Source: Spirochaetia bacterium | Lineage (GTDB): Bacteria; Spirochaetota; Spirochaetia; CADAEX01 | Length of the DNA stretch: 64,000 nucleotides | Assembly (NCBI GenBank): GCA_017446885.1 | Contig: JAFSOR010000001.1 | Span: 47,017 to 111,016 of the forward strand | Reading direction: 5' to 3' | Shown: positions 30,182-39,491 of the stretch, piece after piece | Numbering within the stretch: position 1 is the first letter of the stretch | Layout of the letters: each line of letters starts with the position of its first letter | Notes under the pieces: model-generated | The model's database searches: none | Told to the model about the DNA's origin: nothing | The model's input: only the letters and a program-made list of their open reading frames with translations | Position numbers and translations under genes: made by a program

Positions 30182-31378
30182 ATGGGAAAGAAATTATTTG
30201 TACTGGGAGCAGGTAATATTTGCGGCTGGTCTCTCAGAACTGTTTCAAAGCTTACAGATAAGAGTCTTTTCGAGAAAATTACCATTGGTGACATCAACGT
30301 AGAGGGAGCCAACAAGCTTAAGGATGAGCTCAAGGATCCAAGAATTGATGTAGTTAAAGTTGATATCGTAAATGACGAGGCTGGCGCTATTGAGAAAATC
30401 AAAGGCTATGACCTGGTTATGGACGGAACTAAGATCAGTCTGAACGGAATCTCCACCAGAGTTATCCTCAAGGCTGGATGCGATGGAATCAACCTGAACG
30501 GAATCGGCGCAGAGTACCAGTACAGCGATGGTTTCAAGGAAATCGGCAAGATCATGGTTCCTGGTTTCGGAATGACACCTGGTATGACCGATGCAATGGT
30601 ACAGGCTGGATCAAAGCTGCTCGATAAGATTGATACTGTAAGAATAAGCCACTGTGCATACAGACCAATCGCTTATTCTCCTTCTATCTTCGAGACAACT
30701 TCTATGGAATACGACCCAGAAGACCCAGGAAGAATGGTCTACGAGGATGGCGAATACAAGCATGTTCCACCATTTGCGCGGGAAAGACTTATCCCATCTC
30801 CTGCCCCCTACGGAGTAACTCCTCAGTATATTATTCCTCACGCAGAGACCAGGACAGCAATACAGTGGCTTGGCAAAATCGGAAAGAAACCACGGCTTCT
30901 GGAGGTGCGGGGAACATGGCCACAGAAAAACATGCGGCTCATCAAGGCCCTCTATGAATGGGGTATCATGCAGAATGACACCTTTATCTGCGACGGCAAA
31001 GAGATGAAGATCATGGACGTGCTGGGCCAGTACCTCTATCAGAAGGAAGTTGGTCACACAACAGACTTCTATGGCTACTGTCTCTATATCCAGATGCTGG
31101 GTGAACGCGACGGCAAGAAGTACGAGGAAGTATACTATCATACACACCCATCTTCCGACGGAAGCGTACCAGGCTGGGAAGGACTTAACGCATACATCAG
31201 GAACGTAGGAACACCGATGGGTGCAGGTGCAATCCTCATTGCTCAGGGCAAGAGCCATGGAACAGGCTGTGTAGTTCCAGAAGAGGCCTTTGACTGCGAG
31301 GATGTATTCAGGATCTGCGAAGAAACCGGAATAAAGGTACACCATACCGAACGGGAAATTCCAGATTATAACTACTGA
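30182..31378 (+). CDS. Saccharopine-dehydrogenase-family oxidoreductase
   Basis: 398 residues with an N-terminal Rossmann motif (LFVLGAGNICGWS; the usual GxGxxG is GAGNICG), an NAD(P)-linked core and the family C-terminal domain (SHGTGCVVPEEAF near the end). Proteins of this family include lysine 6-dehydrogenase and saccharopine reductases; the substrate cannot be told here. AGGAGG precedes the ATG. A terminator follows, separating it from the eut operon. Confidence 0.82.
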   Translation: MGKKLFVLGAGNICGWSLRTVSKLTDKSLFEKITIGDINVEGANKLKDELKDPRIDVVKVDIVNDEAGAIEKIKGYDLVMDGTKISLNGISTRVILKAGCDGINLNGIGAEYQYSDGFKEIGKIMVPGFGMTPGMTDAMVQAGSKLLDKIDTVRISHCAYRPIAYSPSIFETTSMEYDPEDPGRMVYEDGEYKHVPPFARERLIPSPAPYGVTPQYIIPHAETRTAIQWLGKIGKKPRLLEVRGTWPQKNMRLIKALYEWGIMQNDTFICDGKEMKIMDVLGQYLYQKEVGHTTDFYGYCLYIQMLGERDGKKYEEVYYHTHPSSDGSVPGWEGLNAYIRNVGTPMGAGAILIAQGKSHGTGCVVPEEAFDCEDVFRICEETGIKVHHTEREIPDYNY

Positions 31379-31399
31379 TTTTTCTCTCTAAACAATATC

Positions 31400-31427
31400 A
31401 GGCGGGTGCAGCAAAGCTGTATCCGCC
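31400..31427 (+). terminator. Intrinsic terminator after the TAXI/saccharopine-dehydrogenase unit
   Basis: Hairpin of AGGCGGGTGCAGC with GCTGTATCCGCCT (two G-T pairs), loop AAA, followed by a weak T-rich run (ATTTCTTT). Confidence 0.75.
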
Positions 31428-31446
31428 TATTTCTTTAAAAAAGTAT

Positions 31447-31476
31447 TTGCAAAATATATATAAATAATGTTATTAT
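31447..31476 (+). promoter_or_regulatory. Candidate promoter of the eut operon
   Basis: TTGCAA (31447-31452), 18-bp spacer, TATTAT (31471-31476), 19 bp before eutA with a GGGGAGGA ribosome-binding site. No EutV-type dual hairpin is seen in the short leader. Confidence 0.5.
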
Positions 31477-31494
31477 ACAAAAAGGGGAGGAATA

Positions 31495-32922
31495 ATGTCT
31501 AAAATTCTGAGTGTCGGTATCGATATCGGCACCACTACAACTCAGGTTATCTTCAGCCGCATAACAATAGACAACACAGCCTCCTACTTCACTGTTCCCC
31601 GCATATCTGTCCTGGACAAGGAAATCGTCTACCAGAGCCCTGTATTCTTCACTCCCCTGAAACAGCAGGTGTTCATAGATGGCGAGAAGGTCAGGGACAT
31701 TGTGGCCGGGGAATTCCAGAAAGCGGGCTTCAAGCCATCGCAGGTGGACACTGGTGCTGTCATAATAACTGGCGAGGCTGCCCGCAAGGAGAACTCCAAG
31801 ACAGTGCTTGATACGCTCTCGGACTTTGCCGGAGATTTTGTGGTCTCCACCGCAGGGCCAGACCTTGAGTCTGTCATCTCGGGCAAAGGAAGCGGAGCAT
31901 ATCAGTACAGCATCGACAATCTATGCACTGTGGTAAACCTGGACATAGGGGGTGGCACCACCAACATAGCCCTGTTCGACAGCGGCAAGGTCACAGGCAA
32001 GAGCTGCTACGACATAGGCGGGCGCCTTATCAGGTTGGATAAGGATGGCACAGTACAGTACATTGCCCCTACAGCACAGCTTATTGCCGACAAGGTGGGT
32101 GTTGACATCAAGGTGGGTAGCCGTACAGACGAGGCAGAGCTTTCCAAGATTACAGATATGATGGCCGACATCCTGGCCCAGTCCATAGGCCTTGAAGAAG
32201 CCACACCTCTGGCCGAGGCAACACGCACCAAGACCAGCAGCACCGGCACATTCCGCCAGCCTATAGAGCGCATATGTTTCTCGGGCGGCGTGGCAGACTG
32301 CATAAAAAGCACATCGGACGACCTTTTTGCATTCGGCGATATAGGTATACTCCTGGGGCGCTCAATAAGGAACAACCCATACTTCGCAAAAGCCCGCAGA
32401 ATAGATGCAAGCCAGACTATAAGGGCCACTGTAGTGGGGGCAGGCACCTACACCATGAACCTGTCGGGCAGCACCATCTACTATTCCAGGGGGATATTCC
32501 CCATAAAGAACACTCCTGTCTACAAGCTGCCTGCCGATGTGGAAGAAGCTATGTTCAAAGGGAATGCAGAGCCTCTTATACAAGGGCTAAAATGGTTCAT
32601 GTCCCAGTCCAGCTCAAGCCAGGTAATAATTGCTGCAAAAGGGCCCCACAACCCCACTTTCCAGACTTTGGAGCAGGCTGCCGGCTGTCTTATAAAAAGC
32701 GCCGATGCAGTAATGGGTGCAGACGATGCCCTTATAGTTATTTCAGAGGAAGACATAGCCAAGGCGCTGGGTATAGCCATGAACAACGCCTCGGATAAAA
32801 GACGCAGAATAGCCTCCATCGACAGCGTAAGCGTGGAAGATGGAGATTACTTAGATATCGGGAGCCCGCTTATGGATGGGCTTGTTGTTCCTGTAATTGT
32901 TAAGACACTGCTGTTTGGATAA
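31495..32922 (+). CDS. eutA: Ethanolamine ammonia-lyase reactivating factor EutA
   Basis: Chaperone-like ATPase (Hsp70/actin fold) that exchanges damaged cobalamin from EutBC. 475 residues with GIDIGTTTTQVIF (phosphate 1), LDIGGGTTNIALF (phosphate 2) and VIAAKGPHN regions. First gene of the operon. Its stop is 10 bp before the eutB start. Confidence 0.93.
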   Translation: MSKILSVGIDIGTTTTQVIFSRITIDNTASYFTVPRISVLDKEIVYQSPVFFTPLKQQVFIDGEKVRDIVAGEFQKAGFKPSQVDTGAVIITGEAARKENSKTVLDTLSDFAGDFVVSTAGPDLESVISGKGSGAYQYSIDNLCTVVNLDIGGGTTNIALFDSGKVTGKSCYDIGGRLIRLDKDGTVQYIAPTAQLIADKVGVDIKVGSRTDEAELSKITDMMADILAQSIGLEEATPLAEATRTKTSSTGTFRQPIERICFSGGVADCIKSTSDDLFAFGDIGILLGRSIRNNPYFAKARRIDASQTIRATVVGAGTYTMNLSGSTIYYSRGIFPIKNTPVYKLPADVEEAMFKGNAEPLIQGLKWFMSQSSSSQVIIAAKGPHNPTFQTLEQAAGCLIKSADAVMGADDALIVISEEDIAKALGIAMNNASDKRRRIASIDSVSVEDGDYLDIGSPLMDGLVVPVIVKTLLFG

Positions 32923-32932
32923 GGGGATAGAT

Positions 32933-34306
32933 GTGAGACTGAGCACTGTATTAGCTGGAAAGAACTTCGATTTCAAATCTATCAAGGAAGTGCTGGCAAA
33001 GGCCAACGAAGCCAAGTCGGGCGACCAGCTGGCCGGCATAGCCGCAACCTCGGACCTGGAGCGGGTGGCCGCAAAGGCCGTGTTAAGCCGCCTTCTGGTG
33101 CGTGACCTGCGGGAAAACCCGGTGGTCTCATACGAGGACGACGAAGTTACCCGGATAAACCAGGACTCCATAGTGCCAGATGTTTACGACAGCATAAAGA
33201 ACTGGTCCATAGCCGAGCTCCGGGAATACATACTTGACTACAAGACCACCGAGGATGACATAAAGCGGCTTTCAAGCGGCCTTACGGCAGAGGTGGTTGC
33301 AGGTGTGTGCAAGCTTATGAGCAACCTGGATCTGGTCTATGGCGCCAACAAAGTGCGTGTCACAGCCACCTGCAACACCACCATAGGCAGACGGGGCTGC
33401 CTATCCACCCGCCTCCAGCCCAACCACTCCACCGACGATGTGGACGGCATAACCGCCTCGCTGTTCGAGGGGCTTTCCTACGGCTGCGGCGACGCCCTCC
33501 TTGGCCTTAACCCTGTAAACGACACAGTATCCAGCCTGGCTGCCATCCTGGAGAGGTTCGACGAGATTAAGAACAGGTTCGAGATTCCTACCCAGATCTG
33601 CGTACTTGGGCATATAACTACTCAGATAGAGGCAGTCAAGCGTGGCGCTCCCTGCGACATGATATTCCAGTCCATAGCAGGCAGCCAGAAGGGAAACAGC
33701 GCATTCGGATTCAGTGCCGACACAGTGCGCGAGGCCCAGGCTCTCCTTAAAGAGAAGGGAACTGCAAAAGGGCCAAACGTGATGTATTTTGAGACAGGGC
33801 AGGGAAGCGAGCTTTCCTCCGACGCCCACTATGGTGCCGACCAGGTTACCATGGAATCCCGCTGCTACGCCTTTGCCCGGGAGTTCAAGCCTTTTATGGT
33901 CAACACAGTAGTAGGCTTTATCGGTCCCGAATACCTGTACGACAGCCGCCAGGTAATAAGAGCAGGCCTTGAGGACCACTTTATGGGAAAGCTTTCCGGC
34001 ATACCCATGGGCTGCGACTGTTGCTACACAAACCACATGATGGCAGACCAGAACGATATAGAGAACCTGGCTATCCTCCTGGCAGGCGCCGGAGTAAACT
34101 ACATCCTGGGTGTGCCTACCAGCGACGATGTCATGCTGAACTATCAGACCAACGCATATCACGATTCCCAGGCAGTGCGCGAGATTCTGGGTCTGCGTCC
34201 TATAAAAGAGTTTGAAGAGTGGCTTGAGAAGATGGGCATAATGGAAAACGGAAAACTTACAGACAGGGCAGGAGATCCTACAATTTTCTCCAATCCAAGG
34301 AGCTAG
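32933..34306 (+). CDS. eutB: Ethanolamine ammonia-lyase large subunit EutB
   Basis: With EutC and adenosylcobalamin cleaves ethanolamine to acetaldehyde and ammonia. The start is GTG at 32933, preceded by AAGGGG; it gives the family N-terminus MRLSTVLAGKNFDFKSIKE, whereas an upstream in-frame ATG inside eutA does not. 457 residues, TIM-barrel, with TIGRRGCLSTRLQPNHSTDD, YFETGQGSELS and MGCDCCYTNH among conserved segments. Only 2 bp separate its stop from eutC. Confidence 0.96.
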   Translation: MRLSTVLAGKNFDFKSIKEVLAKANEAKSGDQLAGIAATSDLERVAAKAVLSRLLVRDLRENPVVSYEDDEVTRINQDSIVPDVYDSIKNWSIAELREYILDYKTTEDDIKRLSSGLTAEVVAGVCKLMSNLDLVYGANKVRVTATCNTTIGRRGCLSTRLQPNHSTDDVDGITASLFEGLSYGCGDALLGLNPVNDTVSSLAAILERFDEIKNRFEIPTQICVLGHITTQIEAVKRGAPCDMIFQSIAGSQKGNSAFGFSADTVREAQALLKEKGTAKGPNVMYFETGQGSELSSDAHYGADQVTMESRCYAFAREFKPFMVNTVVGFIGPEYLYDSRQVIRAGLEDHFMGKLSGIPMGCDCCYTNHMMADQNDIENLAILLAGAGVNYILGVPTSDDVMLNYQTNAYHDSQAVREILGLRPIKEFEEWLEKMGIMENGKLTDRAGDPTIFSNPRS

Positions 34307-34308
34307 AG

Positions 34309-35205
34309 ATGGAAAGAGATGAATTAGTTGCCCTGATTACAGAAGAAGTTATAGCCCAGCTTAAGAAGGCAGGCTGGAAAGCTCCTGACAAACCTGTTCC
34401 GCCACCTTTTGCTCCACAGGAAAAGGCTGAGAAGAAAGAGCTTCCTCCAGATTTCGATATCGCTTCAGAAGAAGTTAAGAAGATTCCACTTCTGGAGAAC
34501 CCAATAGATCCAGTTGAGCTGTCCCACATGAAAAAGCGGACCACCGCCAGGATCGGCGTAGGCAAGTGCGGCGCCCGGCTCAACACCCAGACCATGCTTA
34601 CCCTTCGGGCCGACCATGCTAAAGCCCGTGATGCCGTCATGAAGGATGTGGACGAGAATCTCCTTAAGAGCATGGACCTTTTCAGCGTAAAGACCCAGTG
34701 CGACACAAAGGATACATTCATAACCAGGCCCGACCTGGGACGCCGTCTCTCTCCCGAGGGAGTGGAGACTCTCAAGGAAAAGTGCACAAAGAATCCGGAT
34801 GTGCAGATCTATGCTGCCGACGGCCTCAGCTCAACTGCCATAAATGCAAACCTGGACAAGATCATGCCTGTACTTATGAAGGGTCTTGAGAGCAAGGGAC
34901 TTACAGTTGGAACCCCGTTCTTCATGAAGTACGGCCGTGTGGCTGCCGAGGACCAGGTGGCCGAGATTGTAGGTGCAAAGGTAGTGTGCGTCCTTATCGG
35001 TGAACGGCCAGGCCTTGCCACATCAGAGAGCATGAGTGCATACATTGTGTACAATGCCCATGTGGGAATACCTGAGTCCAAGCGCACAGTTGTGTCAAAT
35101 ATCCACAAGGACGGCCTTTCTGCGGTAGAGGCAGGAGCCTACATTGTGGAAGTTATAGAAAAGATACTGGCTGCCAAGGCCAGCGGTGTAGATCTGGTCA
35201 AGTGA
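34309..35205 (+). CDS. eutC: Ethanolamine ammonia-lyase small subunit EutC with an N-terminal targeting helix
   Basis: Small subunit of the B12 lyase. 298 residues: an amphipathic helix (MERDELVALITEEVIAQLKK, 1-20), a Pro/Lys/Glu-rich linker (to about 60) and the EutC core (TTARIGVGKCGARLNTQT, VCVLIGERPGLATSESMSAY). The terminal helix matches the encapsulation tags known on EutC and other microcompartment enzymes, so it likely leads the lyase into the shell. Confidence 0.95.
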   Translation: MERDELVALITEEVIAQLKKAGWKAPDKPVPPPFAPQEKAEKKELPPDFDIASEEVKKIPLLENPIDPVELSHMKKRTTARIGVGKCGARLNTQTMLTLRADHAKARDAVMKDVDENLLKSMDLFSVKTQCDTKDTFITRPDLGRRLSPEGVETLKEKCTKNPDVQIYAADGLSSTAINANLDKIMPVLMKGLESKGLTVGTPFFMKYGRVAAEDQVAEIVGAKVVCVLIGERPGLATSESMSAYIVYNAHVGIPESKRTVVSNIHKDGLSAVEAGAYIVEVIEKILAAKASGVDLVK

Positions 35206-35212
35206 GGAAAGG

Positions 35213-35866
35213 ATGAAAGGCGAACCGATTCAGACCAACATATTGAGCGTGAACATTATTCCCAATGTCAATCCCGATCTGGCAAGGGAGCTTAAGCTGC
35301 CCGAAGGACATATAAGCCTGGGGCTCATCTCCACAGACTGCGACGATGTCTCCTATGTGGCGCTGGACGAGGCCACAAAGAAGGCAAGGGTCGAGGTTGT
35401 ATATGCCAGAAGCCTCTACGCAGGATCCTCCAACGCAAGCACCAAGCTGGCAGGAGAATTCCTTGGCATAATATCTGGAGACAGCCCTTCGGAAGTCCGC
35501 AGCGGGCTTGAGGCTGCCGTAAGCTTTATAAAGAACGATGCTCATTTCTACACTGCAAATGATGATGGATCCATTGTCTACTTTGCACAGCTTATTTCCC
35601 GCACCGGAAGCTACCTTTCCAAAGGGGCTGGTGTACCGGAGGGGACAGCTATGGCATACCTGATTGCCCCTCCTATGGAGGCTATAATGGGACTGGATGC
35701 AGCCATCAAGGTGGCAGAGGTGAAGATGAACGCATTTTATGGACCGCCTACCGAGACAAACTTCGCAGGCGGACTTTTGACCGGTGACCAGGCGGCTTGC
35801 AAGGCAGCCTGCCAGGCATTTGCAGATGCAGTATGTGCAGTTGCCGAAAAACCGATACGCTATTGA
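35213..35866 (+). CDS. eutL: Microcompartment shell protein EutL (BMC-T)
   Basis: Trimeric tandem-BMC shell protein with a gated pore. 217 residues, the usual length, with LKLPEGHISLGLISTDCDDVSYVALDEATK-like start and an acidic/aromatic second half (GLDAAIKVAEVKMNAFYGPPTETNFAGG). Starts 7 bp after eutC. Confidence 0.93.
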   Translation: MKGEPIQTNILSVNIIPNVNPDLARELKLPEGHISLGLISTDCDDVSYVALDEATKKARVEVVYARSLYAGSSNASTKLAGEFLGIISGDSPSEVRSGLEAAVSFIKNDAHFYTANDDGSIVYFAQLISRTGSYLSKGAGVPEGTAMAYLIAPPMEAIMGLDAAIKVAEVKMNAFYGPPTETNFAGGLLTGDQAACKAACQAFADAVCAVAEKPIRY

Positions 35867-35880
35867 GCAGGGGGATGCAT

Positions 35881-37389
35881 ATGGACAGAGATTTACAGTC
35901 GATACAAGAGGTCAGAGATCTGGTTGCAAAAGCTAAGGCAGCACAGGCCGCTCTGGCCGAATATAGCCAGGAGCAGATTGATAAAATTTGTGCAGCTATT
36001 GCCGAGGCCGGAGCCCAGAATGCAGAGCGCCTTGCAAAGATGGCCAGCGAGGAGACAGGCTTTGGCGTATGGCAGGACAAGGTCCTCAAGAATATCTTGG
36101 GCAGCACCCTTACCTGGAACGCTATCAAGGATATAAAGACTGTGGGAATCATCAAAGAAGATAAGGAAAAGCGCCTTATGGAGGTCGCAGTTCCAATGGG
36201 CGTGGTGGCAGCCCTTATCCCATCCACCAACCCAACCTCCACAGTCATGTACAAGAGTATGATCTCCATCAAGGCGGGAAACTCCATAGTCATAAGCCCG
36301 CACCCCAATGCAAAGAACTGCATTCTGGAGACTTATAAAATCGTAGCCCAGGCAGCCAAGAGCGCCGGTGCCCCGGACGGCATAGTGCAGTGTGTCACCA
36401 TTCCATCGCCCGAGGGAACATCGGCTCTCCTTAAGCACAAGGATGTTGGCATAATCCTGGCCACCGGCGGCGAAGCTATGGTGCGGGCTGCTTACAGCTC
36501 AGGCCACCCCGCCCTGGGTGTCGGCCCTGGAAACGGCCCTTCCTACATCGAAAAATCAGCCGACATCAAAGAGGCAGTGCGCCGTATATTCGAGAGCAAG
36601 ACTTTCGACAACGGCACAATCTGCGCATCGGAGCAGAGCATTGTAACCGAAGAATGCATCAAGGATCAGGTTATAGCCGAAGTAAAACGGCAGGGCGGCT
36701 ACTTCCTCAGCCCCGAGGAATCGGACAAGCTGGGCCGTTTCATCATGCGGGCCAACGGCACCATGAACCCGGCCATAGTAGGTCGCAGTGCAAAAGTTAT
36801 AGCCGAGAAGGTGGGGCTTTCTGTGCCGGAGGGAACACGCATCCTTATATCGCCACAGACCACAGTGGGCAAGGATAACCCATATTCACGTGAAAAACTG
36901 TGTCCAATCCTGGCCTTCTATGTCGAGAATGACTGGGAAAGCGCATGCGAACGCTGTATGGCAATTCTCCATAACGAAGGCGTCGGCCACACCATGACTA
37001 TCCACAGCCAGGATGAGAGCGTGATAAAAGAATTTGCACTCAAAAAGCCGGTATCAAGGCTTTTAGTGAATACAAACGGGTCTTTGGGCGGCGTAGGTGC
37101 CACCACAGGCCTTGCCCCGGCTCTCACACTTGGATGCGGAGCAATGGGTGGCAGTGCCACATCGGACAATGTAGGTCCGCTCAACCTGATTAACATCAAG
37201 AGGGTGGCCTATGGAATAAAAGAGCTTGCAGATCTTAGACCAGGTCAGGCAGCGAAGGCTGCCCCAGAACCTGCACCGGTACATAAGCCGGCAGCAGCCG
37301 ATACACCGGCAGAGGCAAAGGGAGCAAGCATGCTGACAAAGGAAGATATCGAGCGGATTACCCGGTCGATTTTAGCAAAATTGCAATAA
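35881..37389 (+). CDS. eutE: CoA-acylating acetaldehyde dehydrogenase (EutE-like) with a C-terminal targeting helix
   Basis: Oxidises acetaldehyde to acetyl-CoA with NAD+ and CoA. The start ATG at 35881 is best spaced from AGGGGG; the ORF is open further upstream inside eutL. 502 residues: NAD domain, catalytic Cys in FDNGTICASEQSIV, AlDH fold. After a Pro/Ala-rich linker (about 448-482) the protein ends in LTKEDIERITRSILAKLQ, a typical encapsulation helix at the C-terminus. Confidence 0.93.
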   Translation: MDRDLQSIQEVRDLVAKAKAAQAALAEYSQEQIDKICAAIAEAGAQNAERLAKMASEETGFGVWQDKVLKNILGSTLTWNAIKDIKTVGIIKEDKEKRLMEVAVPMGVVAALIPSTNPTSTVMYKSMISIKAGNSIVISPHPNAKNCILETYKIVAQAAKSAGAPDGIVQCVTIPSPEGTSALLKHKDVGIILATGGEAMVRAAYSSGHPALGVGPGNGPSYIEKSADIKEAVRRIFESKTFDNGTICASEQSIVTEECIKDQVIAEVKRQGGYFLSPEESDKLGRFIMRANGTMNPAIVGRSAKVIAEKVGLSVPEGTRILISPQTTVGKDNPYSREKLCPILAFYVENDWESACERCMAILHNEGVGHTMTIHSQDESVIKEFALKKPVSRLLVNTNGSLGGVGATTGLAPALTLGCGAMGGSATSDNVGPLNLINIKRVAYGIKELADLRPGQAAKAAPEPAPVHKPAAADTPAEAKGASMLTKEDIERITRSILAKLQ

Positions 37390-37417
37390 AAAATGAATGT
37401 AAATACAGGAGGAGAAG

Positions 37418-37702
37418 ATGGCAAATTTACAGGCATTGGGAATGGTTGAGACAAAAGGACTTGTGGGCTCAATCGAGGCAGCAGATGCAATGGTTAAGGC
37501 TGCGAATGTACGGCTTATCGGCAAGGTACATGTAGGCGGCGGACTTGTAACTGTAATGGTTCGTGGCGATGTAGGTGCTGTTAAGTCAGCAACCGACGCA
37601 GGTGCAGCAGCAGCATCCAGAGTAGGAGAGCTGGTGAGTGTACATGTAATCCCAAGACCACACGAGGAAGTTGAGTACATCCTTCCAAAACTTGAGATGT
37701 GA
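37418..37702 (+). CDS. eutM: Microcompartment shell protein EutM (BMC-H), copy 1
   Basis: 94-residue single-domain hexameric shell protein ([47 protein letters not shown] pore region). AGGAGGAG precedes the start. The protein is identical to copy 2. Confidence 0.96.
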   Translation: MANLQALGMVETKGLVGSIEAADAMVKAANVRLIGKVHVGGGLVTVMVRGDVGAVKSATDAGAAAASRVGELVSVHVIPRPHEEVEYILPKLEM

Positions 37703-37749
37703 AAGCTATGAGTACAACAAAGAAAACAAAAGAAACAAAGGAGATTACT

Positions 37750-38034
37750 ATGGCAAATTTACAGGCATTGGGAATGGTTGAGACAAAAGGACTTGTGGGC
37801 TCAATCGAGGCAGCAGATGCAATGGTTAAGGCTGCGAATGTACGGCTTATCGGCAAGGTACATGTAGGTGGCGGACTTGTAACTGTAATGGTTCGTGGCG
37901 ATGTAGGTGCTGTTAAGTCAGCAACCGACGCAGGTGCAGCAGCAGCATCCAGAGTAGGAGAGCTGGTGAGTGTACATGTAATCCCAAGACCACACGAAGA
38001 AGTTGAATACATTCTTCCTAAACTTGAGATGTAA
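37750..38034 (+). CDS. eutM: Microcompartment shell protein EutM (BMC-H), copy 2
   Basis: Same 94 residues as copy 1; the two genes differ at 6 of 285 nt, all silent (including the stop). AAAGGAG lies 7 nt before the ATG at 37750. An in-frame ATG at 37708 would add a Lys/Thr-rich 14-residue N-terminal extension ([13 protein letters not shown]), but it has a poor ribosome-binding site; use of both starts is possible. Confidence 0.95.
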   Translation: MANLQALGMVETKGLVGSIEAADAMVKAANVRLIGKVHVGGGLVTVMVRGDVGAVKSATDAGAAAASRVGELVSVHVIPRPHEEVEYILPKLEM

Positions 38035-38050
38035 TGCAAGGCGGTGACCT

Positions 38051-38803
38051 TTGAGACGCAAAGTGCTTTCAGATGTGGAACTGCGCAGCCGCCATGCAGA
38101 AGGTGGAAAAATCGTGGTGGAGGAGGGGACTATAGTCACCCCCGCAGCCAGGGATTATATCCGCCAGCATGGTATAGAGCTTGAGACTGGAAAAAAGGAA
38201 CAAAAGACTATGACAGTCTCCAAGATTCCTGTCAAGGAAGGTAAGGCCACCTATGTGGATTACGAGACAGGAGAGGAGCTTGATCATAAGCCCGAGGAGA
38301 TGACACATCTCTGGGGAAACAAACTGGTTTCCAAGACCCATCCACGCATTGCTTTCAGGGGAGCTTTGGATTCCCTTATGGCAGAGGTGATGTGGACCCA
38401 GACCATAGCGATGGAGGAGCACTATTCCGCTGTATGCGCAGATCTTGAAGAGATACTTATGCTTCTACGCAAGGTTATGTCGGCCGAGGTAAGGGATGTG
38501 AAACTTGAGAAGCTTGTTCTTCTGGGTATGGACAGCGAAAGGATGCGCCAGATTACCCATCATATGAGGGACGAGCTGAAGATGGATCACCCTGTGCCAA
38601 GCTATAAATTTGGAAAGATGTGTACGGCGCTGAACCGGCTAAGGACCTGTGTGCGTGCGGCAGAATTGGCTGCTGCAAGAGCCTTCTACGAGGGCAGAAA
38701 ATGCACCAGGGTCGACATAGTCGAGACTATGAACCGGCTCTCAAGCTGCATCTATATCATGTACTGCAAGGTTATCGGAAAGATTTATCAGGTGGACGGA
38801 TGA
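38051..38803 (+). CDS. eutT: ATP:cob(I)alamin adenosyltransferase EutT
   Basis: Makes the adenosylcobalamin cofactor for EutBC. 250 residues; start TTG at 38051 preceded by AAGGCGG. N-terminal IVTPAARDYIRQHGIEL motif, then the helical adenosyltransferase core (RIAFRGALDSLMAEVMWTQ). The Salmonella EutT metal motif HX11CCX2C is absent, as in the Listeria-type metal-independent EutT. Its stop overlaps the pduL start (ATGA). Confidence 0.88.
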   Translation: MRRKVLSDVELRSRHAEGGKIVVEEGTIVTPAARDYIRQHGIELETGKKEQKTMTVSKIPVKEGKATYVDYETGEELDHKPEEMTHLWGNKLVSKTHPRIAFRGALDSLMAEVMWTQTIAMEEHYSAVCADLEEILMLLRKVMSAEVRDVKLEKLVLLGMDSERMRQITHHMRDELKMDHPVPSYKFGKMCTALNRLRTCVRAAELAAARAFYEGRKCTRVDIVETMNRLSSCIYIMYCKVIGKIYQVDG

Positions 38804-39489
38804 ACTACTACAGCGAGAAGGATATTCGGGATATTGTGGCCAAGGTGGTAAGCTCTTCACTGGGCAATGCACCGGCTGCCGAAGGCAAACCTAAGGTTGC
38901 AGAAAATAGCGAAGGCATACTGGTGGAGGTGTCGGCACGGCATGTGCACCTTACTGTCGAGGATGTCGAGAAACTGTTCGGCAAGGGCTACAGGCTTACA
39001 CCCAAGAAAATGCTTAGCCAGCCTGGAGAATTCCTCTCCAACGAGCGGGTGCGGCTGGTTACCGGCAAAGGCTTTATGCAGAATGTGGCAGTGCTGGGCC
39101 CCGAGCGTAAGCGGACTCAGGTGGAGCTTTCTGCCACCGATGCCAAGGCTCTGGGGGTAAATGTTCCTGTGCGCCTTTCAGGCGACCTTGACGGCTCAGG
39201 CGATATGCTGATCATAGGCAAAGAGGGGAGCATAAAAGCAAAGGAGTGCGCCATCATTGCCCAGGCCCATATCCACATGACCACAGAAGATGCCCAGGTC
39301 TACCAGGTCAAGGATGGACAGCGCCTAAGTGTCCAGCTGGCATCGGACCGTCCTGTGGTGCTTGAGAATGTGATAGCCCGGGTCAAGGATAAATCGAAGG
39401 CTTTCCTTGCCATGCACATCGATTTCGACGAGGCCAACGCAGCCTGTGTCAACGACGGCACAAAAGCGTTCATAGTAAAACGGTGGTGA
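38800..39489 (+). CDS. pduL: PduL-type phosphotransacylase (EutD role)
   Basis: Converts acetyl-CoA to acetyl phosphate, recycling CoA inside the shell. The start ATG (38800) overlaps the eutT stop; the ORF is open further upstream but only as an eutT shadow. 229 residues: N-terminal tag helix MNYYSEKDIRDIVAKVVSSS, then the two-beta-barrel PduL fold with SARHVHLT and AQAHIHMT zinc-binding histidines. Confidence 0.93.
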   Translation: MNYYSEKDIRDIVAKVVSSSLGNAPAAEGKPKVAENSEGILVEVSARHVHLTVEDVEKLFGKGYRLTPKKMLSQPGEFLSNERVRLVTGKGFMQNVAVLGPERKRTQVELSATDAKALGVNVPVRLSGDLDGSGDMLIIGKEGSIKAKECAIIAQAHIHMTTEDAQVYQVKDGQRLSVQLASDRPVVLENVIARVKDKSKAFLAMHIDFDEANAACVNDGTKAFIVKRW

Positions 39490-39491
39490 AT

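Noticed and set aside
31477..31494. EutV-type antiterminator or B12 riboswitch before eutA
   Set aside because: The gap between the promoter and eutA is too short for either, and no hairpin or B12-box is visible.
32897..32932. Upstream ATG start for eutB
   Set aside because: It lies inside the eutA end and adds a Cys-rich tail absent from the family; GTG at 32933 has the ribosome-binding site.
38620..38799. N-terminal extension of pduL
   Set aside because: It is the other frame of eutT; the ATG overlapping the eutT stop gives the standard tag helix.
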